Part shown: piece after piece, positions 1-10,831 of the stretch
How the letters are laid out: every line of letters begins with the position of its first letter
How positions within the stretch are numbered: the stretch's first letter is position 1
Origin: Sphagnum compactum
Taxonomy: Eukaryota; Bryophyta; Sphagnopsida; Sphagnales
NCBI GenBank assembly: GCA_965153455.1
Contig: OZ234502.1
Span: 1,529,267-1,593,266, forward strand
DNA length: 64,000 nt
Reading direction: 5' to 3'
Program-made: the position numbers and the translations under genes
The notes under the pieces: generated by a model
What the model was told of the DNA's origin: nothing
Databases searched by the model: none
What the model saw: only the letters and a program-made list of their open reading frames with translations

Positions 1-738
1 GTAATTCATCCATAGATCCTTGGTAGATTTTTCTCAACTTGCTTTCACATGAGTCATCACCAAGGGGAAATCTAGCTTCAACATAAGTTTTAGAGAGCTT
101 GTTGCAACCAATGGTGGTTGGTAGAAAAATGTACTTGTGAATTTTCATTTATTCAGATTTTAATCAAAATATATTTAGCTTGTAGGGTAAAAGTAGGTTT
201 GAAAAAAAAAATTGTCAATTGATTTCAAACATATTTAATACCTACTTTTATTATACTAAAGTTTTTCAAATTTCATAATCAATTTACTATAAACCTAATG
301 AAAGCATAAATGTTTTCAAAATGAAACATAAAACACTTTCCAATATACTTTGTTAATTTTTTTAGAAAATTATCATATTTTAAAATAAGATTTTAAGTTT
401 TGTTACTTTTTAATTTAATTTACCATGCTTGGACCCCATAGTCCTTACCTTTGACCAACAAATGAAAAAAAGGACAAACTGGACAAATTTTCTTGTCTTG
501 TGTAGGGGACCTCTGTACCAACAAGATCTAAACGACAATCCATGGCAATGTCAATTAACTCATTTTGCACATGTTGGCTTTTGGGATTGAAGAGAAAGAC
601 TTAATTCTATCCAATGGCCAGGAACTTTGAATTTTGACCCTACTTGTGTGCTTAAGCAAACTATCAAGTTTGGAATGAGTAGCTCGTCCTTCTTTTCTAC
701 TTTCACGCAAATTTCACACTTGTCTTGAATGCACATTA
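1..738. other. AT-rich sequence without recognisable gene
   Basis: No coding similarity, repeat array or RNA gene recognised. Short open frames here lack composition or motifs suggesting a protein. Confidence 0.6.
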
Positions 739-1103
739 GAGTTATCCGTAAAGTCATGCCCTATTAGGCCTGAGTTGCACCCCTCATTTGATGCTTCATC
801 CCCTCCTGCAAAGTCATGAAATTTTATTAAATAAGGGTATGAAATACTGAGACTCAGGATTAAATGGACTAGGCTCGAGAACATTTATAATTACAGGACA
901 CATAGCAGCAGTGATTGTTTGAAGGCGATCAGGAAAAGAAATGACAGGGCAAACTCAGTTTAACACCAAATTTGCTGCTAAACTGAGTTTGATGCCCAGT
1001 TGAAGCCCAGTGTACCTTTTTTTTCCTGTTTTTTGAAATCTCATCCCCTATGTGACCAAACAGGGGGTTCCAGTGCCATCTTTTCCTGACTTTACGGATA
1101 ACT
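739..1103. mobile_element. Tourist-like MITE with 16-bp perfect inverted repeats
   Basis: GTTATCCGTAAAGTCA at 741-756 is repeated inverted at 1087-1102. TTA flanks the element at 736-738 and 1104-1106, matching the PIF/Harbinger duplication. About 365 bp, non-coding, with an internal short inverted repeat around AACTCAGTTTA. Confidence 0.7.
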
Positions 1104-1984
1104 TTATTGATTCATGACTTCATGTAGCTGTTTAAAAAATACGAAGACCAGTGGACGAAAATTCCAGCATAGAATGGGAAAGTAGAAAGAACCTCAAACA
1201 AAATAGTTTATTTAATCAAGCACATCAAACCATTGAAAACTATATTAGTATTAAATCAAACAAAATTAGAATCAGGCACTTGTTTATCTGATGGGTTCAA
1301 AATGAAATCCATTGGAAGAAAAATGTCAATTAGAAATCCCAAGTTATTCAATTAAATTTCAAGAAAAATGGGAAAAATATTAGACCAAATTTAAAAACAA
1401 GGAGAAACACAAAGCTGGCCTTTGTGCAAAAATTGTGTTCAAAAGTCCTTTAATTCTAAAATATCCATAAGGTTGATGTCTGCAATTCAATCCATACCCA
1501 TAGGACATTTAATCCTTAACTTTTTCTTTTTCTTAAATGAAATTAGGGAATTCAACAACTAACCCACAATTGTAAACCAAGGAAATTAGGAGGGCAATCC
1601 CCATTAATTATTGATTGCATGTGTGACCTTCAAAATATTCTAGTGCCATGTTTTAATCACCCTAATACTTATTTTTAATCCATTTTCAAATCAGCATTTT
1701 TTTTTTGGGGAAAAAGTTTCACAAAATCTTGACCTTAAAATATAAAAGGAATATATTTTGTCACAATTTCCTTGTCTTTGGGAAAAAACCAAATTTTGGA
1801 GAAAAAAAGGAATTTGTGGAAAACTTCACCATGCAAATTTCAACTAAATTGTCTTTTTTTCAATGTTCTGAAGTAGGCGTGGGCAGGGAGCATCCCAAGG
1901 TAGGTTTTGCTTGCCTTTGAAATGACCGATCTTGATGCATTTGTTTATTTTGAGTCGTAAAGTTTCTGCATCTTCCAAAAGGAG
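1104..1984. other. Non-coding spacer
   Basis: AT-rich sequence between the MITE and the Copia fragment. The 71-codon frame near 1705-1920 shows no recognisable motif and has the low-complexity composition of its surroundings. Confidence 0.55.
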
Positions 1985-2792
1985 ATAATGATTATTCAAA
2001 CGGGTTACATTAGAAAAATGCTAGAAGAGTTTAGTTTTACAAATTGTAATCCTCACAAGGTATCGATGATTGAAAATTTGAAGCTAGCTAATGAAACATG
2101 TACTCTTATAATAGACGCCACTCTTTACCAACACATGGTGGATAAACTAATTTACCTTACTAATATTTGGCCAGACTAGATTTTTGCAATTGGTGTTGTG
2201 AGTCGTCACATGGCCATTCCCCAAGAAGCCAATTTGGATGCAGTGAAAGGTATTACAAATTTTGGAATACTATACTTGAAAGGTTTAATAACTTGTTTGA
2301 AGGGCATACTAATGCAGATTGGGCAAGAAACAACGATAATCAACACTCAACCATAGGTACATGTTCAAAATGGGGACTAGTTTTGTCACATGGTGTTCGA
2401 AGAAGCAAACCATTGTTGTTCTGTCTTCAATGGAATCCGAGTACCATGCTCTTACTAAAGGTGCCAAAGAATGTACTTGACTATGAAGATTGTACGAAAA
2501 AATCAAAATTTTAAATTCTAAACCTATTGTGATCTTTTGCAACAATCAAAGCATCATGAAAATTGTTAGAAATCACGTGTTTCATGCTCATATGAAGCAT
2601 ATAGAAATTCATTATCATTACATTCATGAGAAATTAGAAAATGAAAAGGTTGAGCCGGTTAATATTCCATCCCAAAGTCACCTTGTTGATGTCATGATCA
2701 AGCCTTTAGAAAGGTTGAAGTTTAAGAAGTTTAAAGATGATCTTGGAGTTTGTAGTCTTTCTGAAGCCAAACATAAGGAGAAGATGACATGA
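1985..2792 (+). pseudogene. Ty1/Copia pol fragment: end of reverse transcriptase and RNase H
   Basis: Frameshifted remnant of a Copia polyprotein. In order it shows the reverse transcriptase tail (GYIRKMLEEF then LYQHMVDKLIYLTN), an AIGVVSRHM block, then RNase H signatures (NADWAR, a SSMESEY block equivalent to the usual TEAEY, FCNNQS) and the C-terminal HIEIHYHYIHEKLE and FKDDLGV blocks. At least three frame changes break it and everything upstream of the reverse transcriptase tail is missing. Copia integrates as cDNA; this copy cannot encode a working product. Confidence 0.88.
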
Positions 2793-2808
2793 TGATCCTC
2801 TTGTTGGA

Positions 2809-3093
2809 ACTAAGAGGGGGTGTAAAAATTAAAACCTTGCTTAATCATGTGTCAATCCCAATAGTGATTTTCCTTAGTTTACAATCTACCTATTAGATAA
2901 ATCACATTCTTAACTCTTGCATTTTGTGGTTGATTTTCTTCTCTATCCCTTTAGTTTAGCTTATGTTATTTATTGCGCACTATTTGTTGGCCTCTCACCC
3001 TCTTGTTAAATGGGGGGTTCGTTTTTCTTTGTTTTGTATTCCATGGTTTGATCCTTCAATACAACATTATTATGCGTTTCTCATTTTTCTACA
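2809..3093 (+). mobile_element. Copia polypurine tract and probable 3' LTR
   Basis: A purine run (GAACTAAGAGGGGG) ends at 2820 right after the Copia pol relic. At 2821 a TG begins a stretch that can end at CA (3093), about 273 bp, giving the TG...CA form of an LTR. The 5' LTR is absent, so the 3' boundary rests only on the terminal dinucleotide and typical length. Confidence 0.55.
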
Positions 3094-3374
3094 CTTCATG
3101 CCCTAGTTATATGAATTCCTCTAAATTTGAGAAGTAGCTCATTTGGCTCATGGCACCTAGTATTCAATATGATGGGTTTATCATGCTTCTAGCCACCTTG
3201 ATGTTGTGTTATCAAATCATAGTAAGATGGAATTAGTACTCCAGCTACTAGTGTCCAGTGATGCTCAGAATGCATATAATTCACCTGAAAAATTAGCATG
3301 AATTCTATGATACTAGGTCGCAACCTGGACAAGGGTGCTCCACGAACCTTGCGTTGCTTGATCAAGTGAGAAAT

Positions 3375-4218
3375 TTAATATAGCTTGTTGTCCATCAGCA
3401 GGTCTGGCCAATCGAACAAGGAATCCTGAAAATTGTTAGCCTCATCACCAGCATTGTGTACTAGCTGCCAGTGGTCATGGTGTATAAGATCAGGACATCC
3501 TTCTAAGTCGTGTAATGCAAGACCTCCAGCAATATTAGATGTGACGGTGTTCAAGATGTAAGTATCGATCATGTCTACACTAGTACCCTGATCATCATGA
3601 CAGCAGCTTCCTGGCATGCTAGAATCACTCGATGCTTCAAGGCTTTCCAGATCGGCGCCAGAGCTGTTAGTGGGCTCTGCAATATCATGCCTGCCGGATG
3701 GTCCTGCAGCAAGTTCTGGCAAACTAGAGAAACGTTTTGCAGTCACGTCGGCGGCCAGTCCTTTGTCTTCAACAGCAGCTGCCTCTTCTGTAGCTGTCGA
3801 TGGCAGATATAAAACTGAGACCCCATTTTGAGGTTTTAGCGGTCCTGCAAGCTCCACCTCCTGCTGATCACCGTCTTTCATTCGTGAAGCATTAGCTATT
3901 GAAGCCATTTCTCGCTCCAGCTTCATCTCATGGCATGCAGCTGGTGCAGCTGCCGCTTGCTCCGGCGTTGCAGTAATTTTGGATAATTGATCAGGATGGT
4001 CCAGTGCCCTGAGATCATCAGACACTTCGGCTAGACATGCTGCAGCAGCTGCCGCAGGTGGTGGCACGTGGGGCAGCTGGAATCTTTTTTGTTTCTTGCT
4101 CATGGAGGTGCAGGTGTGAGTACCAGAATAGGTGACTTCAAAGAGGGAGGGATCCGCGTCTGTGCGCTGCACCGTCTTCTTTGCATTGCACTCCTTTACA
4201 CTACACTTGTAGTATGCT
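3375..4218 (-). CDS. WRKY gene exon 4 (zinc finger and C-terminus)
   Basis: Acceptor TGTAACAG|AGCATAC. Encodes the zinc-binding half of the WRKY domain, ending in GTHTC, then KKQKR, an alanine-rich run and about 240 residues without a recognisable domain. The last 50 residues are acidic and hydrophobic, which could serve as an activation region (inference). Stop codon at 3375-3377. Open frames on the plus strand over this exon are antisense shadows. Confidence 0.88.
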
Positions 4219-7200
4219 CTGTTACATACACAGCACACCACATGAACAACCGATTCATTCATCAGCAGCCTGCAGCTGTATGGAAATGAAGCTGAGCTGC
4301 ACTGGAGAAGACTCTACAATAACTAGAAGATCATATACAAAATACCAGAGAATGCGATTTTTTTGCACACAAAAGCGATGGCTCTTGACACATGTGTGAG
4401 ATAACCTTTGTGGTTTCATTCATTACAATGTACAATATGTGTTGTTTATTTAGCCACACATTACAGTAAAGCACTTCCAGAAATTTCATAGTGTATTTGG
4501 AGCGCACCTTAAAACGGTAAGATTCACTCTACTACACACCGGAGGAATCTTAGGTTTTATTTTATAAACAGGAACATTTCATTCTGAATTTTTGTTCCTA
4601 CAAATTGATGAGGAGAGGCAGGTGCTTTTTGCTTGGGAAGGCTCTGGGACGAGGGCCTAACCAGAATTTGGGGACCACCTTGGCCTGCCACCTGGGCCGA
4701 GACCCTTAAGGTGCATTCACACTTGGTGTTAAGTCCACTAACACCAAGCTAGTCATTTAGAACCTAAACCTATTTACCACGAAGATTTTATGTTAAATTA
4801 ACATTCACTTAATATAAAACAATCACCCATTTAACATTTGGTGTCACCTAAGATGCCACCTAGATTTTCACTTAACAGTGACTTAACAGTAAGTGTGAAT
4901 GCACCTTTATTCTTGTAACTTCCCTGACCTCAGGCCTTACCTACCACTTAAAGTGACAAATTGACAGAAGGAACATATTAGAGAGTGGCAAGAGTTTTAG
5001 TACTACTATGTATGTTATCAATTTCTTTACCTGCAAAATTTTGCATTTCGAATGCTTTTCTTTCCATATTTCTTCCATCGTCGGTGTCCATCTTGGGGAA
5101 TTGCCTTCTTGGTGTCGACGCCTGGTCGTAGACGTTGGTACGCTATCATCACATCTTCCCGTACAGCTTCGTCACCATCTGCGGCGGCGGGTGCTTCTCT
5201 GGAAATAAAAATCAGGCAGGTCATGAGTTCCAGGTTTCAAAAGAGCAGTTCAAGTTCCTTTTCTTGTAACCCTCGACGTCGTCGTGAGCAAAGTTCAGGT
5301 TCTGTACACGAGAGTCGACACAAAGTATACCACGCGACCGTACATATCTTTGGGCACCAAGCTTTTCTGGACTGTAGCCGGAGTTGCTTGTTTCACCTCA
5401 GCCACCATGGAAAACCTTCGTTGATTATCCGTAGTTTTAGGAGAAAGCTCTTCGAGGGAGGAAGATTTATTCACAAAAAACTTTTTTATAAGATTCCATG
5501 TTGGATCGTCAAGAAAAAAATGAAATTTCCCCTATGCAAACATGAAATGGTTTTGTTAAATGACAATGGGAAGATACAATGATGAACCGTTGTTTCTACA
5601 ATGGGAAAATCGAAATAAAGCTTTGAAATATTGGCCGCACTATTCCCTTGGAGAGCTTTCTCTATGTTTTGTTAATTCAACTTTAATTTGTCAAAGGTTT
5701 CCACTCTTTTCCCTACAGAGAAGTTTCTTGCACATGATTAGCCCGCTCCTTCTTGAGGATTCCTGAAATGCGGAAAAGATCCCCAGGGACCATTGAAGAG
5801 TAACACAAGTTGTCTATGCCTTGATTGTTGGACCAAGGTTTTTGTAACATCCGACAAACGCGAGCATTTCCAGAATCACCCAAGGTCTAAATTTTCTACT
5901 TTTAAAAATAAAACTTTTTCATCTCAAATAGTTGAGTGAAAACTTGAAAAACATGGGGCATTTTCCCATTAGAATGCTCTGGACCAATGATTATAGTTGC
6001 TTTCCATTAATGTTTTCTAGCTATATATTTGACATTGACTAATTTGCATATTTTCAATGTAAGGTGAAAGCACACTAAGTCTCTCAAAAATTGTAATCAT
6101 AAATATAATTTTTTAAATTATTATTTTTATAATGTATGAGCATGATATTTTGATTTTTTATTTAAATTTTTAAATATGTTTGATTAGTTTTAGATTTAAT
6201 TTAATTTATTATTTTGAAAAAGTCAACAAACATTAAAAAATTTAAATATATGAAATATATTTGTGATAAAATAATACTTGTCACAAAGTTTGATAAATTG
6301 TACATAGCTCAAAACTAGAATTGTGAGAGAAACTCTTAAGTGAATTTATTATAATGTATGATCAATATTGATCAATATCAATAAAACATCAAAAAAATTT
6401 AAAACTATTTAAACTTAAAGTTTTTGAATGAAATTTGATTAAAAAAATGTGTTTTTTATATTATTTAGCACTAAATGTATAATAGTATTTTCTTTAAAAA
6501 ACACCACTACTATTTCAAAGAGAACTTAAAAAATAAAATAGACATTGCATTATTTTTTTAAAAAAATATTTAATAATTTTTTTGGATCACAAACATGAGA
6601 CCTTATTATGATTGAAAATCTATAAATTATACATTCTACGTACATTAATTTTATTTAATTTTTTATTTAATTTTTAGATAAGAATTAATTTTGACTCAAA
6701 ATAATCTTTAAATCTCAAGATATTATCATACAATTTCTAAATTTTTTTCTTATGTTTAGCATATCAAAAAATGTTATTAAATTTTAATTTATTGCATACT
6801 ATAATACTTATTACACATCATTTTGTTTGGGTGAATAATGATCACCGTTAGTGTGCTTTCACGCTGCTATAGTTGCAGCTCTCTAATGAAAAGCCTCAGT
6901 GCTGCAAGCTAGCTGCTAGCTTCTTTTGTAGCAATTTTGACCAGGTTTAGGGTAATTATTTGCAACCGTAGGAATTGATATTCACATTGTCAACGGTTCT
7001 CTCTCTCTATGTATATGTGACGGTTTACCTGTCACGTTTCAGATGACTTTGGCTGCGTTTTAACGTCATGGGGAGGCTTCGAGGGATCTTTCCTGGAGCG
7101 TCGTCGTCATCGTTGTCGTCTTGAATAGCACAGCTAAGGTCGCTCTCGTCAGCCCTAATTTGGAGATGGACCATGTTGGAGGATAAGCTTCGAGGAAAGG

Positions 7201-9066
7201 CTTCTGACGTGCAGAGCTGCTGCTGCTGCTGCTCCACTGGCTTGTGCACCACCTTATTGCACTGACCAGCAAGTGGAGCTGCAGCCCCGATGTGCTCCAT
7301 GGCTGAATCGACCTGAAGCTCGGGCCAGTCATCGGTTCCCATTAGTCCTAGTTCCGGATTCATCATCCCTTTGAAATTCTGTCCTTGAATGGGTTCCAAG
7401 TCGGGAGCTAGCATGCTCAACGAACGATCTAGGCCAGGTACAGTCTCACCATTTGCTGCACATGCCGCATCATATAATTAATTATACACTACTGTAAAAC
7501 ATTTGATCGGCTTCTGGTGTCAAACCTTTGTTTATGTCTTTGAAACGACCGCTTATTCCGATCAATACTACTCGAAAGGAACAAATACGAGGAAATCATC
7601 CTTCATTTAATTTTTTCTTTTCTTTTGAAGCACCACAGCAGACCTTGACCTGACAAGCTGTTGGCACCCCCAAGTCAAGCTCATTAGCAGAGGGCTGGCA
7701 GGAGTTTCACCTGCACACCATTAGGTTTGAACCGGCAGGGTTCCAGAATGGACTATACCAGTGAGTCATCACCCCTCTGGTTCTATCCTTCATTTTAGTT
7801 TTGAGGCTCCCTCTACCCATCAACCGTTTATATTCTTGCTTATCCTATTGCTTATGCCAAACGTTGTGAGAAGTCATGCGAAAGTTGAGAAACTAAGCAA
7901 AATGTAAGGTAGTAAACGCTCTAAGAAATCGGTGCTGATCCAGAAAACGAATTACCGTTATCGTTTTTCAATCAGCACAACTCTCATAGCAAACAATCCA
8001 AGCCAACCATGTGTACCCCTAGCAATGGGTGCTGATTTCCACTTGTCTCATTAGCGCTAATCTGTGTCGAGATAAGCACCGTTTTGACACCCACTATTAA
8101 TCAGTTGCAATTTAATCTGGAGAGCTGATGAAGCCTAAGGAAGAATCACCAACTACAGTCAGCAAGATATCTGGAATTCTGGATCACCGCCAAGCCCTTT
8201 GCACGGTACTGCAAAGACTTCGGACTTGCAGGATACATTTGATCGCTAGTCGTGACTCCGACCATGCTTAGCGTCTTCCTTTAGATGAACGTCGATGTCG
8301 GCCACCATTGGTGAGCTAATACTGCAGCTATAGGGGCTGCCAATTTCTTCTTCTTTAAATTTTAACGGAAGATCTAGAACAGGAAGAACTGGCACATTCA
8401 GTGCTCTCTGATCATGAGCAGGAAGGATTCTTGAATCGTACCTGATTGGTCAGCTCGGGTTGCAGCCGAGCTGGTTCCTCGCGAGTAGTTACCCAGGAAC
8501 TGGCTCATGGGAAAATCCCTGTCTTGTGAGCCAGCTGAGTCCTCTGTCCTTCTTGGAATTCCAAGCGCACTCAAGGGCGCGTGAAGTAATGTGAGGTTGG
8601 AAGTGGCCTGCAGATTGGGGTACCTCCTGGGCATGGACGTTGCGCAGGCCTGCTGCTGTAGTCGTGTTGCGGATGCAGGAGATAGGGCTGTAGTAGTACT
8701 GATCTCTTTGAGTCGACAAAGGGCAAGGTGGCACCAGTCTAATGAATTCTCAATCTTACCCATCAGAGGCCTCAAAATCCTTTCTGGAACTAACTCCTGG
8801 CTGCAAGTAGTTTGCTGCTGCTGCTGCTGGTTGCAGCCTGCTTCCAGCTGTTCCTGCACCTGATCACCAAATTGAGAAGTTCCAGCATTTTCTCCCAACT
8901 TATCAGCAGGAGTACTGCACGTCGATAGAAGTATCTTCCACATATCCTCTTGGTCTCTTATGGCCCTACTCAACATCTCTTGGATCTTCTCTACGTACTG
9001 GATTGATTCCCAGTCTCCCCCACCCATTCTCTTCATCCCTTGGCTTAGGTATTTCCCAATTTTCAT
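3375..9066 (-). CDS. WRKY transcription factor, four exons, variant WKKYGKK core
   Basis: Spliced model, minus strand: exon 1 9066-8442, exon 2 7455-7029, exon 3 5198-5031, exon 4 4218-3375; 687 codons plus stop. All introns are GT-AG and the phases agree (1, 2, 2). ATG 9066 follows an in-frame TAG. WRKY proteins are nuclear DNA-binding factors that recognise W-boxes. Visible here: poly-Q (about residues 80-85), a short poly-Q in exon 2, a basic stretch (LKRSQSHLKRDR) before the domain, then DGHRRWKKYGKK with the core at residues 392-398, and a zinc finger C412-X4-C417-X23-H441-X-C443 followed by KKQKR. An alanine run and an acidic C-terminal tail follow. The intron after the arginine preceding AYYKCS matches the usual intron position inside plant WRKY domains. 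Oddities: the core differs from WRKYGQK at two positions, there is one extra residue before the tryptophan, and the first cysteine spacing is short for an H-X-C finger. Group III-like by the H-X-C ending. Family assignment is firm; DNA-binding activity is not certain. Confidence 0.9.
4709..4906. mobile_element. Tourist-like (PIF/Harbinger-type) MITE in WRKY intron 3
   Basis: A 198-bp element with terminal inverted repeats beginning AGGTGCATTCACACTT. It is flanked by TTA at 4706-4708 and 4907-4909, the target-site duplication typical of PIF/Harbinger MITEs. The interior can pair with itself extensively. No coding capacity. Confidence 0.75.
5031..5198 (-). CDS. WRKY gene exon 3 (WRKY core)
   Basis: A 168-base exon between the acceptor TTTCCAG|AGAAG and the donor TTTTGCAG|GTAAAG, both phase 2. 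It encodes the conserved N-terminal half of the WRKY domain, with the core WKKYGKK in place of WRKYGQK. Joining to exon 4 gives KFC-R-AYYKC, the expected continuation of a WRKY domain. Confidence 0.9.
6064..6862. mobile_element. Non-autonomous TIR element, family T2 copy 1, in WRKY intron 2
   Basis: The ends carry the inverted repeat GTGAAAGCACACTAA (left at 6064, right ending 6862). The ~800-bp AT-rich interior is non-coding. A diverged second copy at about 41886-42674 shares internal blocks such as AAATATATTTGTGA and CAAAACTA. I found no clean target-site duplication, so the superfamily is open. Confidence 0.65.
7029..7455 (-). CDS. WRKY gene exon 2 (acidic and basic linker)
   Basis: The acceptor TGTGCAG|CAAAT completes an alanine codon begun in exon 1, and the donor GACAG|GTAAAC leaves two bases. 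It carries a five-glutamine run, an acidic block (DDNDDDD) and a basic block rich in Lys and Arg that is a plausible nuclear localisation signal. No known domain seen. Confidence 0.82.
7609..7784 (-). mobile_element. tRNA-derived SINE in WRKY intron 1
   Basis: A 176-bp element on the minus strand. Its head carries an RNA polymerase III A-box-like block (TGACTCACTGG) and a B-box-like block (GGTTCAAACCT). The tail is A-rich (AAAAGAAAAGAAAAAA). An 11-base direct repeat flanks it: ATCCTTCATTT at 7598-7608 and 7785-7795. Promoter boxes, tail and target-site duplication together make this a convincing SINE, inserted in the same orientation as the WRKY gene. Confidence 0.85.
8442..9066 (-). CDS. WRKY gene exon 1 (N-terminal region)
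   Basis: Encodes residues 1-208 plus one base of the next codon. The donor reads CAATCAG|GTACG. The N-terminus contains an amphipathic stretch (WESIQYVEKIQEMLSRAIRD) that could be helical, then a low-complexity poly-Q and serine-rich region. A GTG six bases upstream is open, but the ATG is the natural start and an in-frame TAG lies just before it. Confidence 0.85.
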
Positions 9067-9195
9067 GAGCACTAGCTAGATCACTGAAGCTTGATATATT
9101 TCAGGCACCTAATCTCTTCCAACAATGGCTGATTACAAACTGATTCCAAAAAACAAACTGAAAAGAGAAGAAGCAAAACTCTTTTCAGCGGGACC

Positions 9196-9201
9196 TATAT
9201 A
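9196..9201 (-). promoter_or_regulatory. Candidate TATA box of the WRKY gene
   Basis: TATATA in the sense-strand context TGTATATAGG, 130 bases before the ATG. A start site about 30 bases downstream would give a 5' leader of about 100 bases. The position fits a core promoter; no transcript evidence is available. Confidence 0.5.
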
Positions 9202-9421
9202 CATTCGGCAGCAATTAGAAGATGTGAAACATGAACCGGATCGTCAGCTGTCTCGTCAAGTACTTAAACTCTTTGCAAAAAATTAGGTTCTTCTATTCAA
9301 TGCAATCTCTTGTTTGCTAGGAATTATAATAAGTGCCACTACAGAATGATTTCAGGCTGCTGATCTAGAACTCACGGGCTGATTAGTACTACCGACTGCA
9401 TCCAATTACCAAACACAAGTG

Positions 9422-9452
9422 GAAGAAGAAGAAGAAGAAGAAGAAGAAGAAG
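9422..9452. repeat. (GAA)10 microsatellite upstream of the WRKY gene
   Basis: About ten uninterrupted GAA units, reading TTC on the WRKY sense strand, some 360-390 bases before the start codon. Pyrimidine-rich runs are common in plant promoters; a role here is not shown. Confidence 0.9.
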
Positions 9453-9552
9453 CTTGCAAATCTCATCATGGGCCATCCAGTTGCAGACTAGTTATGACAA
9501 TGAAAGAAGAATATTCAAAAATCACACTAGCACACGAATTCTAAAAACCAAG

Positions 9553-9717
9553 TGACTTAATCAAATTCAGTCGCAATTTGAATAGTCAACAACAACAATG
9601 GATGCAATGAATTAATCAAATTCAGTGGCAATCTGAACAGTCAACAACAACAATGGATGCAAATGAATTAATCAAATTCAGTCACAATTTGAACCGTCAA
9701 CAGCAAGAATAGATGCA
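9553..9717 (-). promoter_or_regulatory. Three tandem 55-56-bp repeats, each with a W-box core
   Basis: Three imperfect units with the pattern ATCAAATTCAGT then GTCAAC then AACAATGGATGC, spaced 55 and 56 bases. On the WRKY sense strand the GTCAA blocks at 9585-9589, 9640-9644 and 9696-9700 read TTGACT, TTGACT and TTGACG. TTGAC[CT] is the W-box bound by WRKY proteins. The block lies about 520-635 bases upstream of the ATG. The repeat is directly visible; the regulatory role is inference. Confidence 0.6.
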
Positions 9718-10654
9718 CCAGCAACTCATCTTGCAGATCCTTGTTGTAGAAATTATACAAGAACCCAAAGCATAAACTTTAATGGTTGAAATTATTAGCT
9801 CGTTCAGCAAAAGCAAACTGTTAGTAAAATTTTCTGGAGCTCCCAATCAGATTCTTTTGAACCGCAGCTAACTAGTGATCTCTGTCTCTGTCTCTGTGCA
9901 TACACGATTCTTACATACAAGTGTGAAGATTGCAACTACTACTAGTGCAGATCATGATTCCAGGACTGCCTAGTTCACGAGCATACCATGCAGAACTCCC
10001 AGTAGGGAAAGCCTTTATTTGAAAGTCTCCGGTCGGGGAAGAACGAGTGAAATTTCCAAGTGATGAATTCATGGTGGTCTAAATCATTAAAAAGATGTTG
10101 CTTAGTATTGGGTCAGTGTTTTGCCACGTCCTCAACAAGTGTCCAACCAAAAGAAAAGAGAAAGAAAAGTATTTGAAAGGACGATTTTGGAGTTTCGTTT
10201 AGAATATTTCATGAATAAAGTGTTTTTTCTTTTTGCACGTTCATGAAAATAGAATATTACGATATTGTAAAAGGTCAGGATATATTAATGTATTGCATGT
10301 TGTTTGAAAGGCCTTTTTGAATTGTTAACCAAATTGGGGTCATGGGCCTAGATTATAGTTTTTTTTTCCAACCTAAAATGTATCTTTGTAAGTTGCCAAC
10401 AAAGAAGAAAAACCCTATATATAAAAATCAACGATAGGAACCCATCCATCAAAAGTACAAGGCAAATGAGAGCACAAGTAGACACAACCCAAAGGAAAAA
10501 AACCAAAACCAACAATCAATGAAAAATGAGGGAAAAAAAACCCTATGCAAATATGACCCAAGGCTATGAAATGTTGATCAATGATAACAAAGAAAAACTA
10601 AGCCGAGAAAATTGTCATCTATCACAAATCAGCTAGTGACAAAGTGCACTAGCT
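9718..10654. other. Upstream flank, nothing recognised
   Basis: Sequence between the WRKY promoter region and the LINE relic. AT-rich, with no coding or repeat structure that I can name. Confidence 0.5.
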
Positions 10655-10831
10655 ATGATGTGTGGAAGAGATGAGGAACCCTGACCAAGTACAACAGCTC
10701 ACTGAAAAATTGATGTGGTTTGCACATGCTGCAAGGCTATGGACACACGTTGTCAATAATGGGAAATTAACATCGAGGGGACTAAAAAAACCATTGATAA
10801 AACACGATAATGGTCTATGCACAAGCAATCA

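Noticed and set aside
3597-4399. Several plus-strand frames opposite WRKY exon 4
   Set aside because: Antisense shadows of a well-supported exon with GC-rich codons.
8591-8863. 90-codon plus-strand frame opposite WRKY exon 1
   Set aside because: Antisense of the poly-Q and serine-rich coding region; no motif of its own.
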